Notes under the pieces: generated by a model | What the model was told of the DNA's origin: nothing | Seen by the model: only the letters and a program-made list of their open reading frames with translations | The model's database searches: none | Part shown: piece by piece, positions 1 to 12,772 of the stretch | Layout: the number at the start of each line of letters is the position of its first letter | Position numbering within the stretch: position 1 is the first letter of the stretch | Position numbers and translations under genes: made by a program | Assembly: GCA_019843655.1 (NCBI GenBank) | Contig: JACDQD010000003.1 | Coordinates: 12,340,925 to 12,404,924, forward strand | Length of the DNA stretch: 64,000 nucleotides | Origin: Lethocerus indicus | Taxonomy: Eukaryota > Arthropoda > Insecta > Hemiptera > Belostomatidae | Direction of reading: 5' to 3'

Positions 1-554
1 ATATAGTATATATTCTAATTTTGTTAATATAGTACAATGATCAGTTTTTTCAGTTATAATAAAGTCAAAATTTAGCAGTAACTTTAAAACTGAAGTTTAG
101 AATTAAAGACTCCAACTTTTCATTTATTTAAGTAATTATGAGCTTTATGGCTAATTTGATTGTAATGAAGGATATCTCATTTCAAGTTAAGTGTTTTGTC
201 GAATACTATAAGTCAAGTACCATTTTAATTGAGAGATGAGCACATAACAGATCACAGGATATCTCCTTGTGTAAAACAAACAAAAAACATTAAGAAATGA
301 CCAAATAGGTGCCTTAGATAATATGATTTGTTAAATATAAACTGGGTTAGTTGGTATGACAGTTGTGTTTGAAGTGGAGGCAACTGATATCGTCTCATGT
401 TATTAGCTATTCTCAATTAATTATGTATTAACATTCACATAATAAAAGAAAACATTCACATTGTTTAGGGGGCTATGGATAATATGGATGGAAAGAATAT
501 TTAGAAATGATTTATAAAAAGATACTTCTGATTTTAATTTTGTTGTTATTCTAG
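1..554. other. Upstream intron sequence of the POGZ/row gene, no exon seen
   Basis: This is AT-rich sequence ending in the splice acceptor at 553-554. The first recognisable exon begins in codon phase 1, so at least one earlier coding exon must exist. I could not find it here, and it probably lies to the left of the window. Confidence 0.5.
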
Positions 555-3500
555 TGAGAAAATTAACAAGTGATCCCGCAAGCAAGAAACGTCCTCAAGA
601 ATCTACAAGTATAGGTGGTCTCCTTGCTGGGGTTAAAAACAGGTCGAAACAACCATGTAGGTTGAAGACTCCTAATATTCGTTTAACATAACTGTTTTGT
701 GGTCTGCAAGAGGTTGGAATACTGTAGATTTCCTGTGTTTCTGTCTTCTCTCGCTGGTTTGGTCTTTTGCTAGACCGGTTACGGCTGCTCGCCATCTTCA
801 GTAGTGGTGGTACTTGTGGATGTTTTTCAGGCATCCTCACTGCACTGTCGCTGAACAGTGAGGATATCCGAAAAACATTCAAAGTGTCAAAAGTGACTAA
901 CACTGCTATTGAAGATGGTGAGCAGCCCTAACCGGTCTAGCAAAAAACCAAACCAGCGAGAGGAGATAGAAACACACGAAATCTACGGTACTCTTAATAT
1001 TCATTAAAGGCTAATCTGCTAGATAATTAATAAATAATTTCATGTGTTATTCAATTATGAATGAATTAATAAATATCATATATGTAACAGTGTAAAGTTA
1101 TGTATTGTTTTTTAGCTGCAATAGTTGACTTGACAGATGATGAGACAAATTTGAGTGCCTCTGATAATAAAGAAGTGCCAATAAACAAGATGTCTGGGAA
1201 AACATACCCTTCACTTGTTGTAGTGGCAAGACCTCATCTTGCAATTAAAGATTATCCACCATCTGTTATAAACTCAGAAAGAGTTGCATTAGGTAAGTAA
1301 TTTTTTTGTTCTTATTTTAATGAACATATAGTTAGCAGGGCATTTTATGAAACTAAAATCTGAGGTTATGGATTTCAACTCTGCAGTTTTCAGTTTTAAT
1401 GTAACACTTGTCTTTCATATTGAAATAAAATCAGCTTGTAATGAGATAAGATCATTAGGTTCCTACGAAGTTCTGGTGGATGTATCAAACTTATGGCTGT
1501 TTCTGGAAGATCATTTAAAACAGGCTTATGGTTGAAATTACCAATTTAAAAACTATTACAGAAATAGTGCAATTAAATATTTATGACTATGTAACAAAAT
1601 AAATAATGAATTGAAAAATAAAGGGAAATGGGGAACAGAAAATATACAGAAAGTAGTATGGTGTTATAATTAATTAATACACATAATTAATTTTGGGCCA
1701 TTTTGACAAATTTAATTATTATTGTATTTGTGATAATGTGTATATTAGAAAACAGTTTTCATTATTAATTTAGAAGTGTATACATTTAAGATTAAATAAA
1801 TTGTTTTTAAAAATTTTTTGTTATTATGGACATGGAATTTTCTGAATATATTCTATTTTATGTTTTATACACACATATTTTTATACATTATTATATTTTA
1901 TTTATTGGTATCCATTTACATTATCGGGTTTTTGTTATATTTAGATAGCAAAGTCAAGAAAGTTTTGATGGTGAGTGCTAGTAGTTTTACTGAATGGCTG
2001 CTGCAACAGGGTTTAGTACGTTGTGAACAATTTTGCCTATCTCATTCCGGTCCTGATGGCTTACCTGTTAAACTAAAACTAGGAATGTATTCTGATGCAT
2101 CCAAATTCCCTTACTCTGGTGGCTATGTTTGGATCAGTGAGTGCTGTCCTCATCAGTTTGTCTCGGTAATCAAGAAGTTCTTTATTACTCAGTGGAAATA
2201 TATCCCTATAGCATGGAGTAGAGATATAAATAATACATTTTATGAAGCAATTATGTACACAAATATTCTGTACAAGATTTCACATGAAAATCTGTAATTT
2301 TGCTTATAAGCTTTTAAATTAATGAAAATATTGACAAAATGTTTCTGTGAATTCAAGACATGTTTTGGAGTTCCATGCGTGTTTGGAATATTCTCATTCA
2401 TAGTTTTCTGTTTCCTAGGCCAATTTGATCTTAACCTAGACCAATATTGACCAGTAGAATTTCTAGAATTTCATCAGAAGATAGAATGCTATTAACTATA
2501 TTAAGAACTTAAAACTGATCTAGCATATGCCCAAATAGGTGCACTGAATAAAAAAATTATTTAAAATTCATATTCTGACCTTCTATTTTGACTGTCATTC
2601 TATATAATATTAATTCTGTGTACCATTGATTATTTAACTAGATTTCATTTTCCATTATTTGAAAAGTATTTTCAGATTTAACAATTGAATTAAACGTTAA
2701 TTTTAATTTTTTACCAACCGCTGTTTTTGAATAATAATTCCTAATTTAATTGTTTTTTAATGTTTAGGTTTTTAGTGGATCTATATTTGAAGGTGCTCCA
2801 CACCCTCCAAATGTTCTGCTGAAGCTTCTATATCATTGGTCATGTCACACTAGCATACAAAATGTAGTTCAGTGGGTCAAAGTGGATAATGCATATGTGA
2901 AAAACCTTTTCACAAATCTTAGGGCGGTTTGTACAGCAGCCCTCCACAACAAGTATCAAAAAATGGGAGGGAACAAGAAAAAAATTCAGGTAAATGAATT
3001 TTTTAGTTGAATTTTTGGCGATTCCATAGACCTATTTCATTTGTACACACTGTTTGTATTCTGTTCGCAAGAGGGGCTTGGCACCATCTTGGCACATCTT
3101 ACAAATCCTGTTCCCTAAGTATGACCATTTAAAAAGTTGTTTCTTGGACATTGTTTATAATTAATGGAGAATTTGACAAGGTGGAAAAAATACATGTACA
3201 TGACGTATACATGTTCATGAACATTGTAATATGTTTGAGAAATCATTTTAAAGGTCAATCATTTTATAAGTTCAATACCTCGATAAAATGGATTATAAAA
3301 CAAGTCTATACATACTATGTACTGTAATGTGTGCAGGGACATTTCTTTGCAGGTTGGAGTAATCAGTTTGGGTACAACATCACAAGATGGAAATTGTAGG
3401 CAAGTTAAAGTTGAGGTCTTGGGTGTCCTCGATCCTGAAACTAAAAACCTCCGGATACGAGCCATTGAACCTATACAAGTAAATGTTTCACTTCTGTACT

Positions 3501-6366
3501 TTCCTCTGTCATATTAGTCACATTGAGACCATTGTTTACTTCTCTTATCTCGTTTTTCTAGGCCAAGCTGAAGATTTATGTATTTGTAACTTTAAATACA
3601 AGTATTATACTGTAAATCAACTGGATAGAATTACTGTACAGGAGGGTGAGCGCAACTATAAAAAGAGATTCATGAAGATTCTGGAACCGCTGCAGCACTG
3701 GGTTGAGAAGGATTCTGTGATTTTGACAGACTTTACAGTTGATAAGGGGACATTAAACACCATGGGCTACAGTACTGTCTACCAGGTTGCAACATCAGAT
3801 CCAACTTCTCCTAATGCTCGCTTTTCTAACCAAAACATTATGGAATATCTACGAAAGATTGTGCCACGAATGTTCCAGGTATTAGTTTTTGTATATTCTT
3901 GAAAAAAAGAGATTAAGAAAAATCATGTATCAAAGTTTATTTAATTCTGTTCCATTATGTTGCCAGAATACCTTGTCTCTTTTAACAAGGCAAATAATTC
4001 AGCAGTTTTTGGATGAACTCGTGTGGAGAGAAAGGTGGGGGCCAATTCCATCTAAAGCATTTTCATCTATAGTTGAACATATAGCTGAGCAAACAAAATT
4101 AGATACAGGTACAATAACTCTTGGTAGTTGTAATTTTTAATATTAATTGTACCATTAGACAATAGACATAATATATATTCTCTTTCTCTATTGATAGGTG
4201 GAACATTATTAAATAGATTGGCTAAGATAGCTTCCAATCCTTTTAAGAATTGGAAATATGACAGATGGTTAGCCAATTGCAAAGTAACAAACACACAAAA
4301 TTATGTAAGTATAAATTTGCAAACAATTTTATATGATTCTTCTAAGAAGTATCTAGGGTTTTTAGTTAAATTGAAAATAATTAAATTGAGGAGCTGAATT
4401 TTTTCTAAGAAACTTCTTACCATATTATCAGTGTGGTTACATTTTCTATGTGTGGAAATAGCATAATCAAATATGTATTATGTATTTATTTGAAACAAAA
4501 TATATATGCTTTTTAAATATATTATATATACAGTCATAGATTCTTACAAGCATCCAGTTAATTGTTCATTGATCTTTTGTAAAATTGTAGTTATTGTGCT
4601 TATATTTATTTCATTAATTTATTTATTTTATTAATCAATGTTCTAGCAACGTGTAGTAAACTCCAGTAATGATGTAGTGATACAACCTGATATTAACCCT
4701 TTGCCACTAGTCCAACCTCCTACATTTGATGTGATAGCACCAATAACCCAGGTAATATTACTTTTTTGTTTTTAAATTTTTGTTTGTTTAGTCCTTCAGG
4801 GTACTTAATTTATAATATTATAAATAATTTTTTAGTATAATAATTCTTTTTTGTATTAATATATTGATATCTTCAATTGTAGGGATATTTTGATTAAATG
4901 AGACCAGCATCCCAATATTTAGCGTTGATTAACCATTGATTTTTTTTTTTATAATAAAGAGGATCTTGAGTTGGGTTCAAATTCTTACTTTCTGATAGTG
5001 GGGGGCTTTTCATCTTTTGAACCATTGCGCCGTGATTATAACATTGATGGTTATGATGGTTTTATTTTCATGTATTTTAATTCTTGAATCCTCATATGTG
5101 TATTCATTTTGATCTTTAATATCAACTAAAAATTACTTTTTGACTTAAAAACTCCGAGAAGAAGGCTAATCTGCTATTTATCTGCTAACCAAAATTAAGG
5201 TATATTGGTAAAGAGAAATAAAATAATACAAAATAATAGTAAAAATAATTATCAAGAGTAGTTGCTTGTGTTCCATGGGTTTGAAAATATTATTAAAATA
5301 CATTTCTATATTGATTTTTTGAAAATGTCCTAATTCTCACATCGGTAGGGAGAGATGACACAGAATAATGGAGGTGCAGAGTCTAAAGGGCCATTATCAA
5401 AGGGACTGTCACACAAGGGAGGATACTTAAAAGCACAGTTAGGAAAGTGCAATATTGTAACCACCACAGCTTCAGAGTTATCAATGAATCATGAACCATG
5501 TCCTCCTCTCATACCTGAAATTCAAGGTGACAGCATATTGATTCCTTTGGAACCATACTTCTATGCTACTTTACCTGGTAATTCTGACTTCATGAAAAAC
5601 TCACAGTTCCCATATGAAATCAAGGTAATTTCTTAAAAAAATACAAGAATCTAATTGATTCCTATCTTCATTATATTTTTTATTATAATTAATTTGTTTA
5701 TAACAGTTTTTTATATTCATCTATATATGTAGTATAACAATACTCCATTAATTTTAAGTTTATGGTACATTGTTTTTTGTTTGAATTGTATTTAACATAA
5801 ATCCTGTTTATGAATAATTTGTGATTAATTAATTTGTCATCTAAAAATATATTTTTCATTTTAGTGTGTGATTTGTCATACTCCATTCAGCAATAACATT
5901 AAACTCATGGACCACTTGATAAAGCATGCTCTCAACAAGTCACAACATGATCATAAAGAGCTTTGTAAGTTTTGTTATAAAGTCACAAACTCTCCTGGCG
6001 CACTGAGGATACATCTTAATCAGGTTAACAATAATATGACATGTCACTGTTAAGTTAACTAGAATAAAGTCAGAGCAGGGCTGTATTATATTTTATACAT
6101 TTGGAAAGATTGATTGTTGATTCTTTGGTGTGAGTAAAAAGTGTTTGTATGTTGCAGGCCCATTATGAAGGACACATAACACCGTTAACATGTTTAATTT
6201 GTTCAGTAAAATTGAGAGATAAGAGTACTTTTATATCACATATGACACGCGTCCACTATGAAATGGAGATGCCATACAAATGTCATGTTTGCAACTTCAG
6301 GACTTCAGTTCATGATAAAATGGTCAAACATTTCTATGAGGTATGCTCAAGTTTGGATTCTCCCCC

Positions 6367-6404
<38 letters not shown>

Positions 6405-7905
6405 GTGTATGTGTCTGTGAGAGAGAGAGAGAGAGAGAGAGAAAAAAAAATATATATATATTTATTTTATTGTTGTATTATATAAGTTCATTGTTTTATT
6501 CTTGTCTATATTAATGAAAATACAAAATTGGGGGGCATTATTAATTTTATAAACAACAGAATGGGCACTCTACTATTAAAATGCTTTATAAATTACAGGT
6601 GCATGATGGTGGATATTCTGGAGTCTGTCCTTACTGCTTCAAAGTTGTTGATTTCTATCGTGATAAGGAGTTACTACAAAACCAAATTTTTTTTATTATT
6701 CACATACAGGTAAATTTTCTGCAGACATATTTGTGTTTTTTACTATGTTTCTTATTCTTTATGTGTGTTTGATTCTTTGGGTATAGTTTTCAGAATTGAA
6801 TAATTTTAAAAACTGTAAAAGTGTTTTAATTTGTATGAAACTACATTCACAACTTCCAACTAATGTGCATTAGCTCTTTATTTACTACTGTGGGAACTAG
6901 GCAGACATATCAGGAGCTCTTGGTTACCAGTACCATTCTGCCTTCAGACGAAATGCCATAACCTGTAGAGGTTAAGGAACTGTAGTAGTTTTCTCTTCAA
7001 CTGGGGAGACTTTATTTCCACATACTGAGTAGATTTCTGGGTTATGGGTTGAATCCAACAATCACTATAGTATAATTTTATCCATAACAGGGGCATGGCA
7101 TTTCAGTGCAGGTTGAATCAAACTGCTCACTGTCACTTATGAGCCATTAACCATGCTCATGGCCATGAGCCATGTTAACTGCTTACCCACTAGAGCCAGG
7201 TTATGAAATTATTTTATAGTGCGTACCCAATGCTTCAAGTAACTGATTTATATAGGCATGTTAAGATAAGATCAAGTGAGTAATAATCGCTAAATAATCT
7301 TTCATTCTGGTAAAAGCCAATGGGTATTTGTCTTATATTTGTCATTACATTGATAGTTAAATTAAAATTATTTCCTTAAATTATAAATGCACAGGTATGT
7401 TAAATTGTTGTATTTTGTCTCTAAACAGAAACACCAGTTGAGCCCTCTCACCAAGAAATGTTCAAGGTGTGCTTTGTGGTTCATCAACAAGTCTGTGCAT
7501 GAAGAACACGAAGCATCAGCTCATAATTCTTGCAGATATCTTCCAGGTTCTTGTTTTTCATTTTGTATTTACATGCTTTTTTAACAATTTAACACAAGGC
7601 AAGCTCTGAATTCTCTTGTGATTTTCTTCTATTTCATCTTAAGTTTGATTGGTTTCTTTCAATTATCAATAGCTCATTGAGGTGCTTACACTTGTTACAC
7701 AGTTACCAATGAAGCATACTGTCTACACTGTCAAGAATACACAGGAGAAAAAATAGAGGGATTATTTTCCAAGTGCTCATAGGCAGCCCCCAAAAGAATA
7801 GCATGTGTGCTATTAAGTTAGGTTTTTATTATTTTCACCACGGTTCTTACTTAGCAGTCCTTTTTGTGGGATTGTACTCACTCATGCTTTGTGTGTGTGT
7901 GTGTG

Positions 7906-7937
<32 letters not shown>

Positions 7938-10157
7938 TATATAAATTTCAGTGGGTTATTTTTATTGAATATGCCAGTGTTCTTGGTTTTAGGAAATTAT
8001 CTTTTGCACTTTTAGTGGCTCAAGGATGAATCGAGTGCCACTTGGCTTAATTGTGCTCATTGTGTACTCTAGTTGGACACTTATTTATCCATTATAAACT
8101 AATTTCCTTGTGATAAAGGCTACAGGATTTAAACACTAAACCACCTAACCTAATAGTTTAGAATAAAAATAACAATAAATAGTTATTAATAAGTATTAAT
8201 AGAATAAATACTATTTAAAATATAAATAAATATGCAATATTCATGTCATGACTAAATGTCTTCAAAGTCTAATAGTTCAATATTGCATGGTTTGAGAAGA
8301 ATAATCAATTATGTTTTTTCTGGACACTTTCCTCTTTACGATTACCTTTGAACTGTGGTATCAGCAGGAAATAATTGAGATATATAGATGATTCATCATG
8401 GTTAAAATTGCCTTTTTTCAGAAAACATCTTGTGTGTATTAATTTGTTAGGTGCTGAAAGATATGAGGCAAGTGAATATCTTATGATGCCTCCTCCACCC
8501 CATGATCCTATTCCAAGTCGAGTTGACAGGTCCAAGACTCTGCAAAGCTCAATCAACTTTAAGGTGTCAAGTTTCAAGCCATTGAAGCTTTTTGGAATAT
8601 CAAGCAAAACTAAATGTTGTGAATGTGAGGCCGAAATCAATGATGACCATTACCTGTAAGAAATTAATATTTTAACAGAATATACTATTTTAGTTACAGT
8701 GTGTCTGTACATGTAGTCTTATTCACAAGGTAATTGAAAAGAATGAACTAATGTGAATTGTTTTCGTATTTTGTGGTTTCTTAAAACAATTTGTTTAGTG
8801 TCATTTATTTCAGATGTAATTCAACGAGCTTGTATGTCTATATGAGTTAGTGTATTGTTTATTATATATTATGTAATTTATATTTTCTAGTGGCCATTTG
8901 AGTTGTACAAAATGCAATTATCAAACTTGTTGTCAAAGGGCTATGACTGAACATAACTCATCAGCACACTTCACTTACACACCAAGGTTTGTTTTGGGAA
9001 CACCTGTCATGCTCAAAGAACCTATCTACTGTGCTTGTTCATTTTCAACAAATAATGGTCACTTTATGGGTTAGTTTTGTATAATTTATGCTTTTGTTGT
9101 TGACAAATTTCTGTTTTAATTATGTGTTGTATTAATATAAGGGAAATATTTCTATCTAATAGTATTTCAAACATAAAATCTGATCCCATGAACGTTCTAC
9201 AAACAAATTTCCTGTAAATCACTGTAAAATCCAGAAGTTCAGAATTTGGTCTCTAAATTAATAAACATTTCTCTATAACACTGAAAATACAACATATAAC
9301 TACAACGACCATGGAGATTACAATAACATAGTTAGTCAACATTTAAAAAGCCTTCACATTTTTCAGAAAAAATTAAGGTTGTCATTAGTATTCTAATCAA
9401 TCTAATCCTATTGAATATTAGTGCTGTAACAAAGTTTTTTCATTATTAGGGCTAATTTTTATTTTATTTTTCCCTTGTTATTCTTATTAAGGGTTATATT
9501 TACATCATTTATAATTCAGAATAATACACATTTTCAGCTGAACATCTTGTCAGTTGCGGGTTGACAACTTGTTACTTGAACAAAGAAACAGCAGAACGAC
9601 AGAAAGCTAATTCTGCCAGTTTCCCTCCTTTAGTAAACTTAGAGGAGAATGAAGAAATGCAGTGGCTTAGTGCATATGCCAACAAATCTACTAAACAAAC
9701 TGGTATTTAACTTCTATAAAGTATTACATAAAAAATATATGGATATAATATTATATCCACTTATGAGTTATTATTATCAACTTATTATTTCAAGGTCATT
9801 GTTTTAATGACATACAATTAAATAGTTGTATTCTCAGATTTATAAATGTGACCGAAAAAAGGAAATGTAATCATGACCAATTTACAGGAACAATTATTAT
9901 GCAATATTAATTTGAAAAACTACATCCCTATCTTTATTTATGCTTTTGTTCATGCAAGAGTGGAAAGTATTATTAATAATTTATACCTAAAGCCTATATT
10001 TGTATTTGCAGTAAATATCATGACTTGTAGAACAGTATGAATATACTTTAAAGAAACCTGCAAAACAAGTTCTAGTTATTTGGTTCAAAATTGACCATCT
10101 GGTGAAATGTGAAAATCTGTCACTGAAAGTTCTGTCTGGTCTCTTTAAAATATATGG

Positions 10158-10207
<50 letters not shown>

Positions 10208-12440
10208 AAGTAGACTTACTTCTATTTGTAAAGGGCTTGGTCTGGTGTACTACTGTCTCTAAGGTTTGGGATAAATAGATTAGAAGAGAAAATGGTTCAT
10301 AACATGCAATTATATATTGCAAAGTAGTATACAATTGTTCGACTACTATATTTTTATCACCATATTGTTAATTGTATATTATGTTGTTTTAAATGTTGTA
10401 TATATGTGTATAGAATAATTTATGATTATTATTTGGTGAGGCAGTTGACTGTTCTTTCAGTTTACTTGTTATATCTCCCCATGAACACTGAGGATGTGCA
10501 TGCACTGCTCCTACCTTTTTTCTTTTTGCTAGAAGTTAAGGAAATTAAAAAAAAGTTATAGTTAGTCTGCAAATCTGGCAGCTGAACATCTGTGGGTCTA
10601 GGGTTCATTTCCCTGCAAGGTCAGAAAATCTATAATACCAACTTGACCACTGTCAGTTGTTGTTTCAAGGACAGATATATAAGAGAAATGTTTTCCTCAT
10701 CCTATACCTCCGACCACTCAGAGGTCAGAGAGGCCCTGCATTTATATTGCGCTACTTTTATTTAGTTGTTAACAGTCTTTCACAATGTGTGAATTACTGA
10801 ATTTAGCAAATTTCAACCTATAACTTTTTCTTTTGGGAAATTTGTGTTTCAGTGAGAAAATGTGGTAGAAAGCACATAATGGTCACGGTTGCCAATTGCA
10901 CTATATAAATCTAATTTAAAAAAATTTGATAGAGAAAGCCTCAATAGCCAAAAGTCCCAATTGCTCTTTTAATATACCTGCTTTGTGGTCTGCGAGGGGT
11001 TGGAATACTGTAGGTTGATGGTGTTTCTGTCTCCTCTCACTGGTTTGGTCTTTTACTAGACTGGTTTTGGCTGCTCGCCATCTTCAGTAGTGGTGGCACT
11101 GTGGATGTTTTTCGGGCATCCTCACTGCACTGTCACTGAACAGTGAGGATGTCCGAAAAACATTCAAAGTGCCAAAAGTGACTAACACTGCTACTGAAGA
11201 TGGCGAGCAGCCGTAACCGGTCTAGCAAAAGACCAAACCAGTGAGAGGAGACAGAAACACCACGAACCTACAGTATCCCAATTGCTCTATTAAGGAAGAG
11301 ATAAAAAAAATTGTAGAGGTACCAAAATCCCAACTGAACAAGTTGAACAGAGCCAAACTTATGTTTTCATATTAATTTTTATTAATTCCTTGTTTGTTTT
11401 TCTCTTATCAGTCATATCAGAAGGACCTAAGAGTTTATTGAATTTACTGGGTTTAGTGCGAAAATCTTCGACTGATGATGCTAGTCAAGATGTGATGGAA
11501 TCAGAAAATTCAACTGGGACTCCTGATGCTGCAGTTGTGGTAGCTCTTAAAGATCAGGTAAATATGATCTTATTTTTAGGAAAAGCTCTTTAATTCTCAG
11601 TGTATTCTGCTGCTGATTTGAAGTTTATATTTTTATCCAACCATTCCTTCATTGTTCAGTACTGATGACTTATATGTCGTAGTTAAAATAGATATATCAC
11701 CTGATTTAGGATTAGACAGTGTTGTATTTTGGTTCACTCATTTTCTGCTATGACTTATAATATAAACCTCTTAAATAGCCGTTACGGAAATATGAGAGTT
11801 CTATAGATTAGTTCCAAAAAAACTAAAATCAAGACATAAGCAGGTTAATTTGATAACATCTAGAATTTATAGGGGTGACATCATCTCCCTACTCCATGAG
11901 GTAGAGGGGAAGTGTTCCTCCTCTCATTTGGCCAATAGGAGGCCCCAGGAAAAAAGAATTTCGGCAATAAAGATGTCAGAGGAGGTCAAATGCTCTGCTT
12001 AATCTTTTTTTCCCACGAAAGGTGTCTCACATAGACCATTAATTATACAAGAAAATAATTGATATCAGTAATTAAAAGTATTGTGAATACTTATAAAAAA
12101 ATATATGTATTCTATCAGAATTTTAAAAATATTACTTTATTATTAGTTGTTTATTATTACTTCCACATAGCATTGAAGGAATATCATGTACTCCATTGTA
12201 ATCTAGTGCACTTCTGGTTATGGTCTCTAAGAAAGTTCTCTAAAACATGATTAATTTATATTATTCAGGTAGTATTATATAGGTTTATTTTATTGTGTGT
12301 TGATACAGAAAGATGAAAAGTGCAGTAAAATGGCTGTTGATCCTGAAGTAATAGAAATAATGGATTATGAAGAGACAGATGACAACAATAAAATGGCTGT
12401 TGATGCCAGCCCTTCACCTGAAGCAATGGTTCTTGATTAA
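555..12440 (+). CDS. row: POGZ/row-family multi-zinc-finger protein with a transposase-like region before the fingers (5' partial)
   Basis: Nineteen exons join in one open frame: 555-656, 1116-1292, 1945-2165, 2768-2989, 3353-3478, 3642-3878, 3967-4108, 4198-4304, 4647-4751, 5349-5624, 5865-6023, 6158-6340, 6599-6709, 7429-7546, 8451-8655, 8891-9069, 9538-9702, 11412-11557 and 12309-12440 (stop TAA). They give at least 1036 residues. Exons 3-8 (1945-4304) resemble an ISXO2/Merlin-type transposase: a zinc-ribbon-like part (SGGYVWISECC), GSIFEGAPHPP, ILTDFTVDKGTL, NIMEYLRK and DELVWRE. Exons 11-14 carry C2H2 fingers (CVICHTPF, CKFCYKV, CLICSVKL, CHVCNFRTS, CPYCFKVV, CSRCALWF). Their spacing matches the finger block of human POGZ and, as I recall it, Drosophila row, which act in heterochromatin-linked transcription control. 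Exons 15-17 hold further Cys pairs (CCECEAE, CTKCNYQTCC). The last exon is acidic, with KMAVD repeated twice. A nuclear chromatin role is inferred from the family. The family call rests on remembered motifs, and the exact orthologue name is less certain than the family. Confidence 0.72.
686..989. mobile_element. Hairpin (foldback) element, copy 1, in the first visible row intron
   Basis: The left arm begins near 692 (CTGTTTTGTGGTCTGC) and is repeated in inverted orientation up to about 989, with almost no spacer. The arms share blocks such as GGTTTGGTCTTTTGCTAGAC against its reverse complement near 934-956. It is flanked by 668-685 and 990-1007, an 18 bp direct repeat (ACTC[C/T]TAATATTC..T.A, 15 of 18 identical), taken as the target-site duplication. 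It carries no coding capacity and closely matches the copy at 10973-11276. Confidence 0.7.
1945..4304 (+). other. Merlin/ISXO2-like domesticated transposase region within the POGZ/row gene
   Basis: Six consecutive exons encode, in order, features laid out like the Merlin/IS1016 transposase: WLLQQGLVRCEQFC, then GGYVWISECC (zinc-ribbon-like), FSGSIFEG with a following helical segment, a beta-strand core (VGVISLG, VKVEVLGVLD), a TD motif in DSVILTDFTVDKG, and NIMEYLRKIVPRMF followed by ELVWRE. In active enzymes the core starts with a VEID-type strand carrying the first catalytic Asp. Here that strand reads IQVGVISLG, with no Asp. The second (TD) and third (NIME) acidic positions seem to be kept. 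It therefore looks like a transposase fold without catalysis. This is pattern similarity from memory, not a search result. Confidence 0.5.
6341..6598. repeat. (CT)n-(GA)n microsatellite pair within a row intron
   Basis: A CT run at about 6363-6400 is followed about 18 bases later by a GA run at 6418-6441. The two runs are complementary and could fold as a hairpin in the transcript. The stretch is bounded by the donor at 6341 and the acceptor at 6598. Confidence 0.8.
6890..7215 (-). mobile_element. Possible tRNA-derived SINE in a row intron
   Basis: Read on the minus strand from about 7206, the sequence starts CCTGGCTCTAGTGGGTAAGC (like a pol III A box). About 50 bases later it has AGTTTGATTCAACC (like a B box), followed by a longer body. 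The body includes two similar sub-blocks around GTTATGG and TGCCAT. There is no second close copy in the window to confirm it. Confidence 0.35.
7885..7942. repeat. (GT)n(TA)n microsatellite
   Basis: A GT run is followed by an alternating TA run, interrupted once by GTA, within the row intron 7547-8450. I see nothing else functional in that intron. Confidence 0.85.
9703..10972. other. Long row intron, left part: (TA)n tract and a SINE-like fragment
   Basis: The intron between the exons at 9538-9702 and 11412-11557 is the longest of the gene. This part contains an uninterrupted (TA)n tract at about 10158-10203. At about 10590-10755 there is a fragment with a B-box-like GGGTTCATTTCCC, a possible tRNA-derived SINE remnant with no convincing A box. 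No open frame here looks coding. Confidence 0.45.
10973..11276. mobile_element. Hairpin (foldback) element, copy 2, in the long row intron
   Basis: Two arms of about 150 bases are near-perfect inverted repeats meeting at a centre near 11130-11150 (ACTGTCACTGAACAGT). It is flanked by 10956-10972 and 11277-11293, a 17 bp direct repeat (CCCAATTGCTCT[T/A]TTAA, 16 of 17 identical). The sequence matches copy 1 along its whole length, including CCATCTTCAGTAGTGGTGG and the inner GGATGTTTTTC block. Confidence 0.75.
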
Positions 12441-12636
12441 CCAAAGGGCTGTCTTCATCTTTCGTATAACAATGTTTAAATAATACATTAAACTTATTTA
12501 TTAAATTGAATATTGTTAACTCTGAGTAAATAGAATTGTACATTTTTATCTCTTGTATAAATTTAATTTTTCTTACTGATTTGTACATAAACATATTCTG
12601 TCTATGTCTCTCTCTCAAACACACACTCTCTCTCTC

Positions 12637-12638
12637 TA

Positions 12639-12720
<82 letters not shown>

Positions 12721-12722
12721 AT
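12637..12722. repeat. (TA)n(GT)n microsatellite in the 3' end region of row
   Basis: About 29 TA units run into about 11 GT units, starting roughly 200 bases after the row stop codon. A (CT)n patch lies just before, at 12605-12637. Confidence 0.9.
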
Positions 12723-12766
12723 AATTTTTAAAAAATTATAGAAATAATTTTAAAAATGCTTTTTTA

Positions 12767-12772
12767 AATAAA
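12767..12772 (+). terminator. Candidate polyadenylation signal of the row gene
   Basis: A canonical AATAAA lies about 330 bases after the stop codon at 12440, just beyond the TA/GT repeat. I did not see an earlier AATAAA in the 3' region. Confidence 0.4.

Noticed and set aside
595..903. Minus-strand open frame of 102 residues
   Set aside because: It lies across the hairpin element and the row exon at 555-656, and the frame is a by-product of the inverted repeat.
3502..3641. Extension of row exon 3642-3878 to the left, using the AG at about 3562
   Set aside because: Using the acceptor at 3640-3641 keeps phase 0 and gives the expected EGERNYKKR junction. The extra residues to the left look like intron translated by chance.
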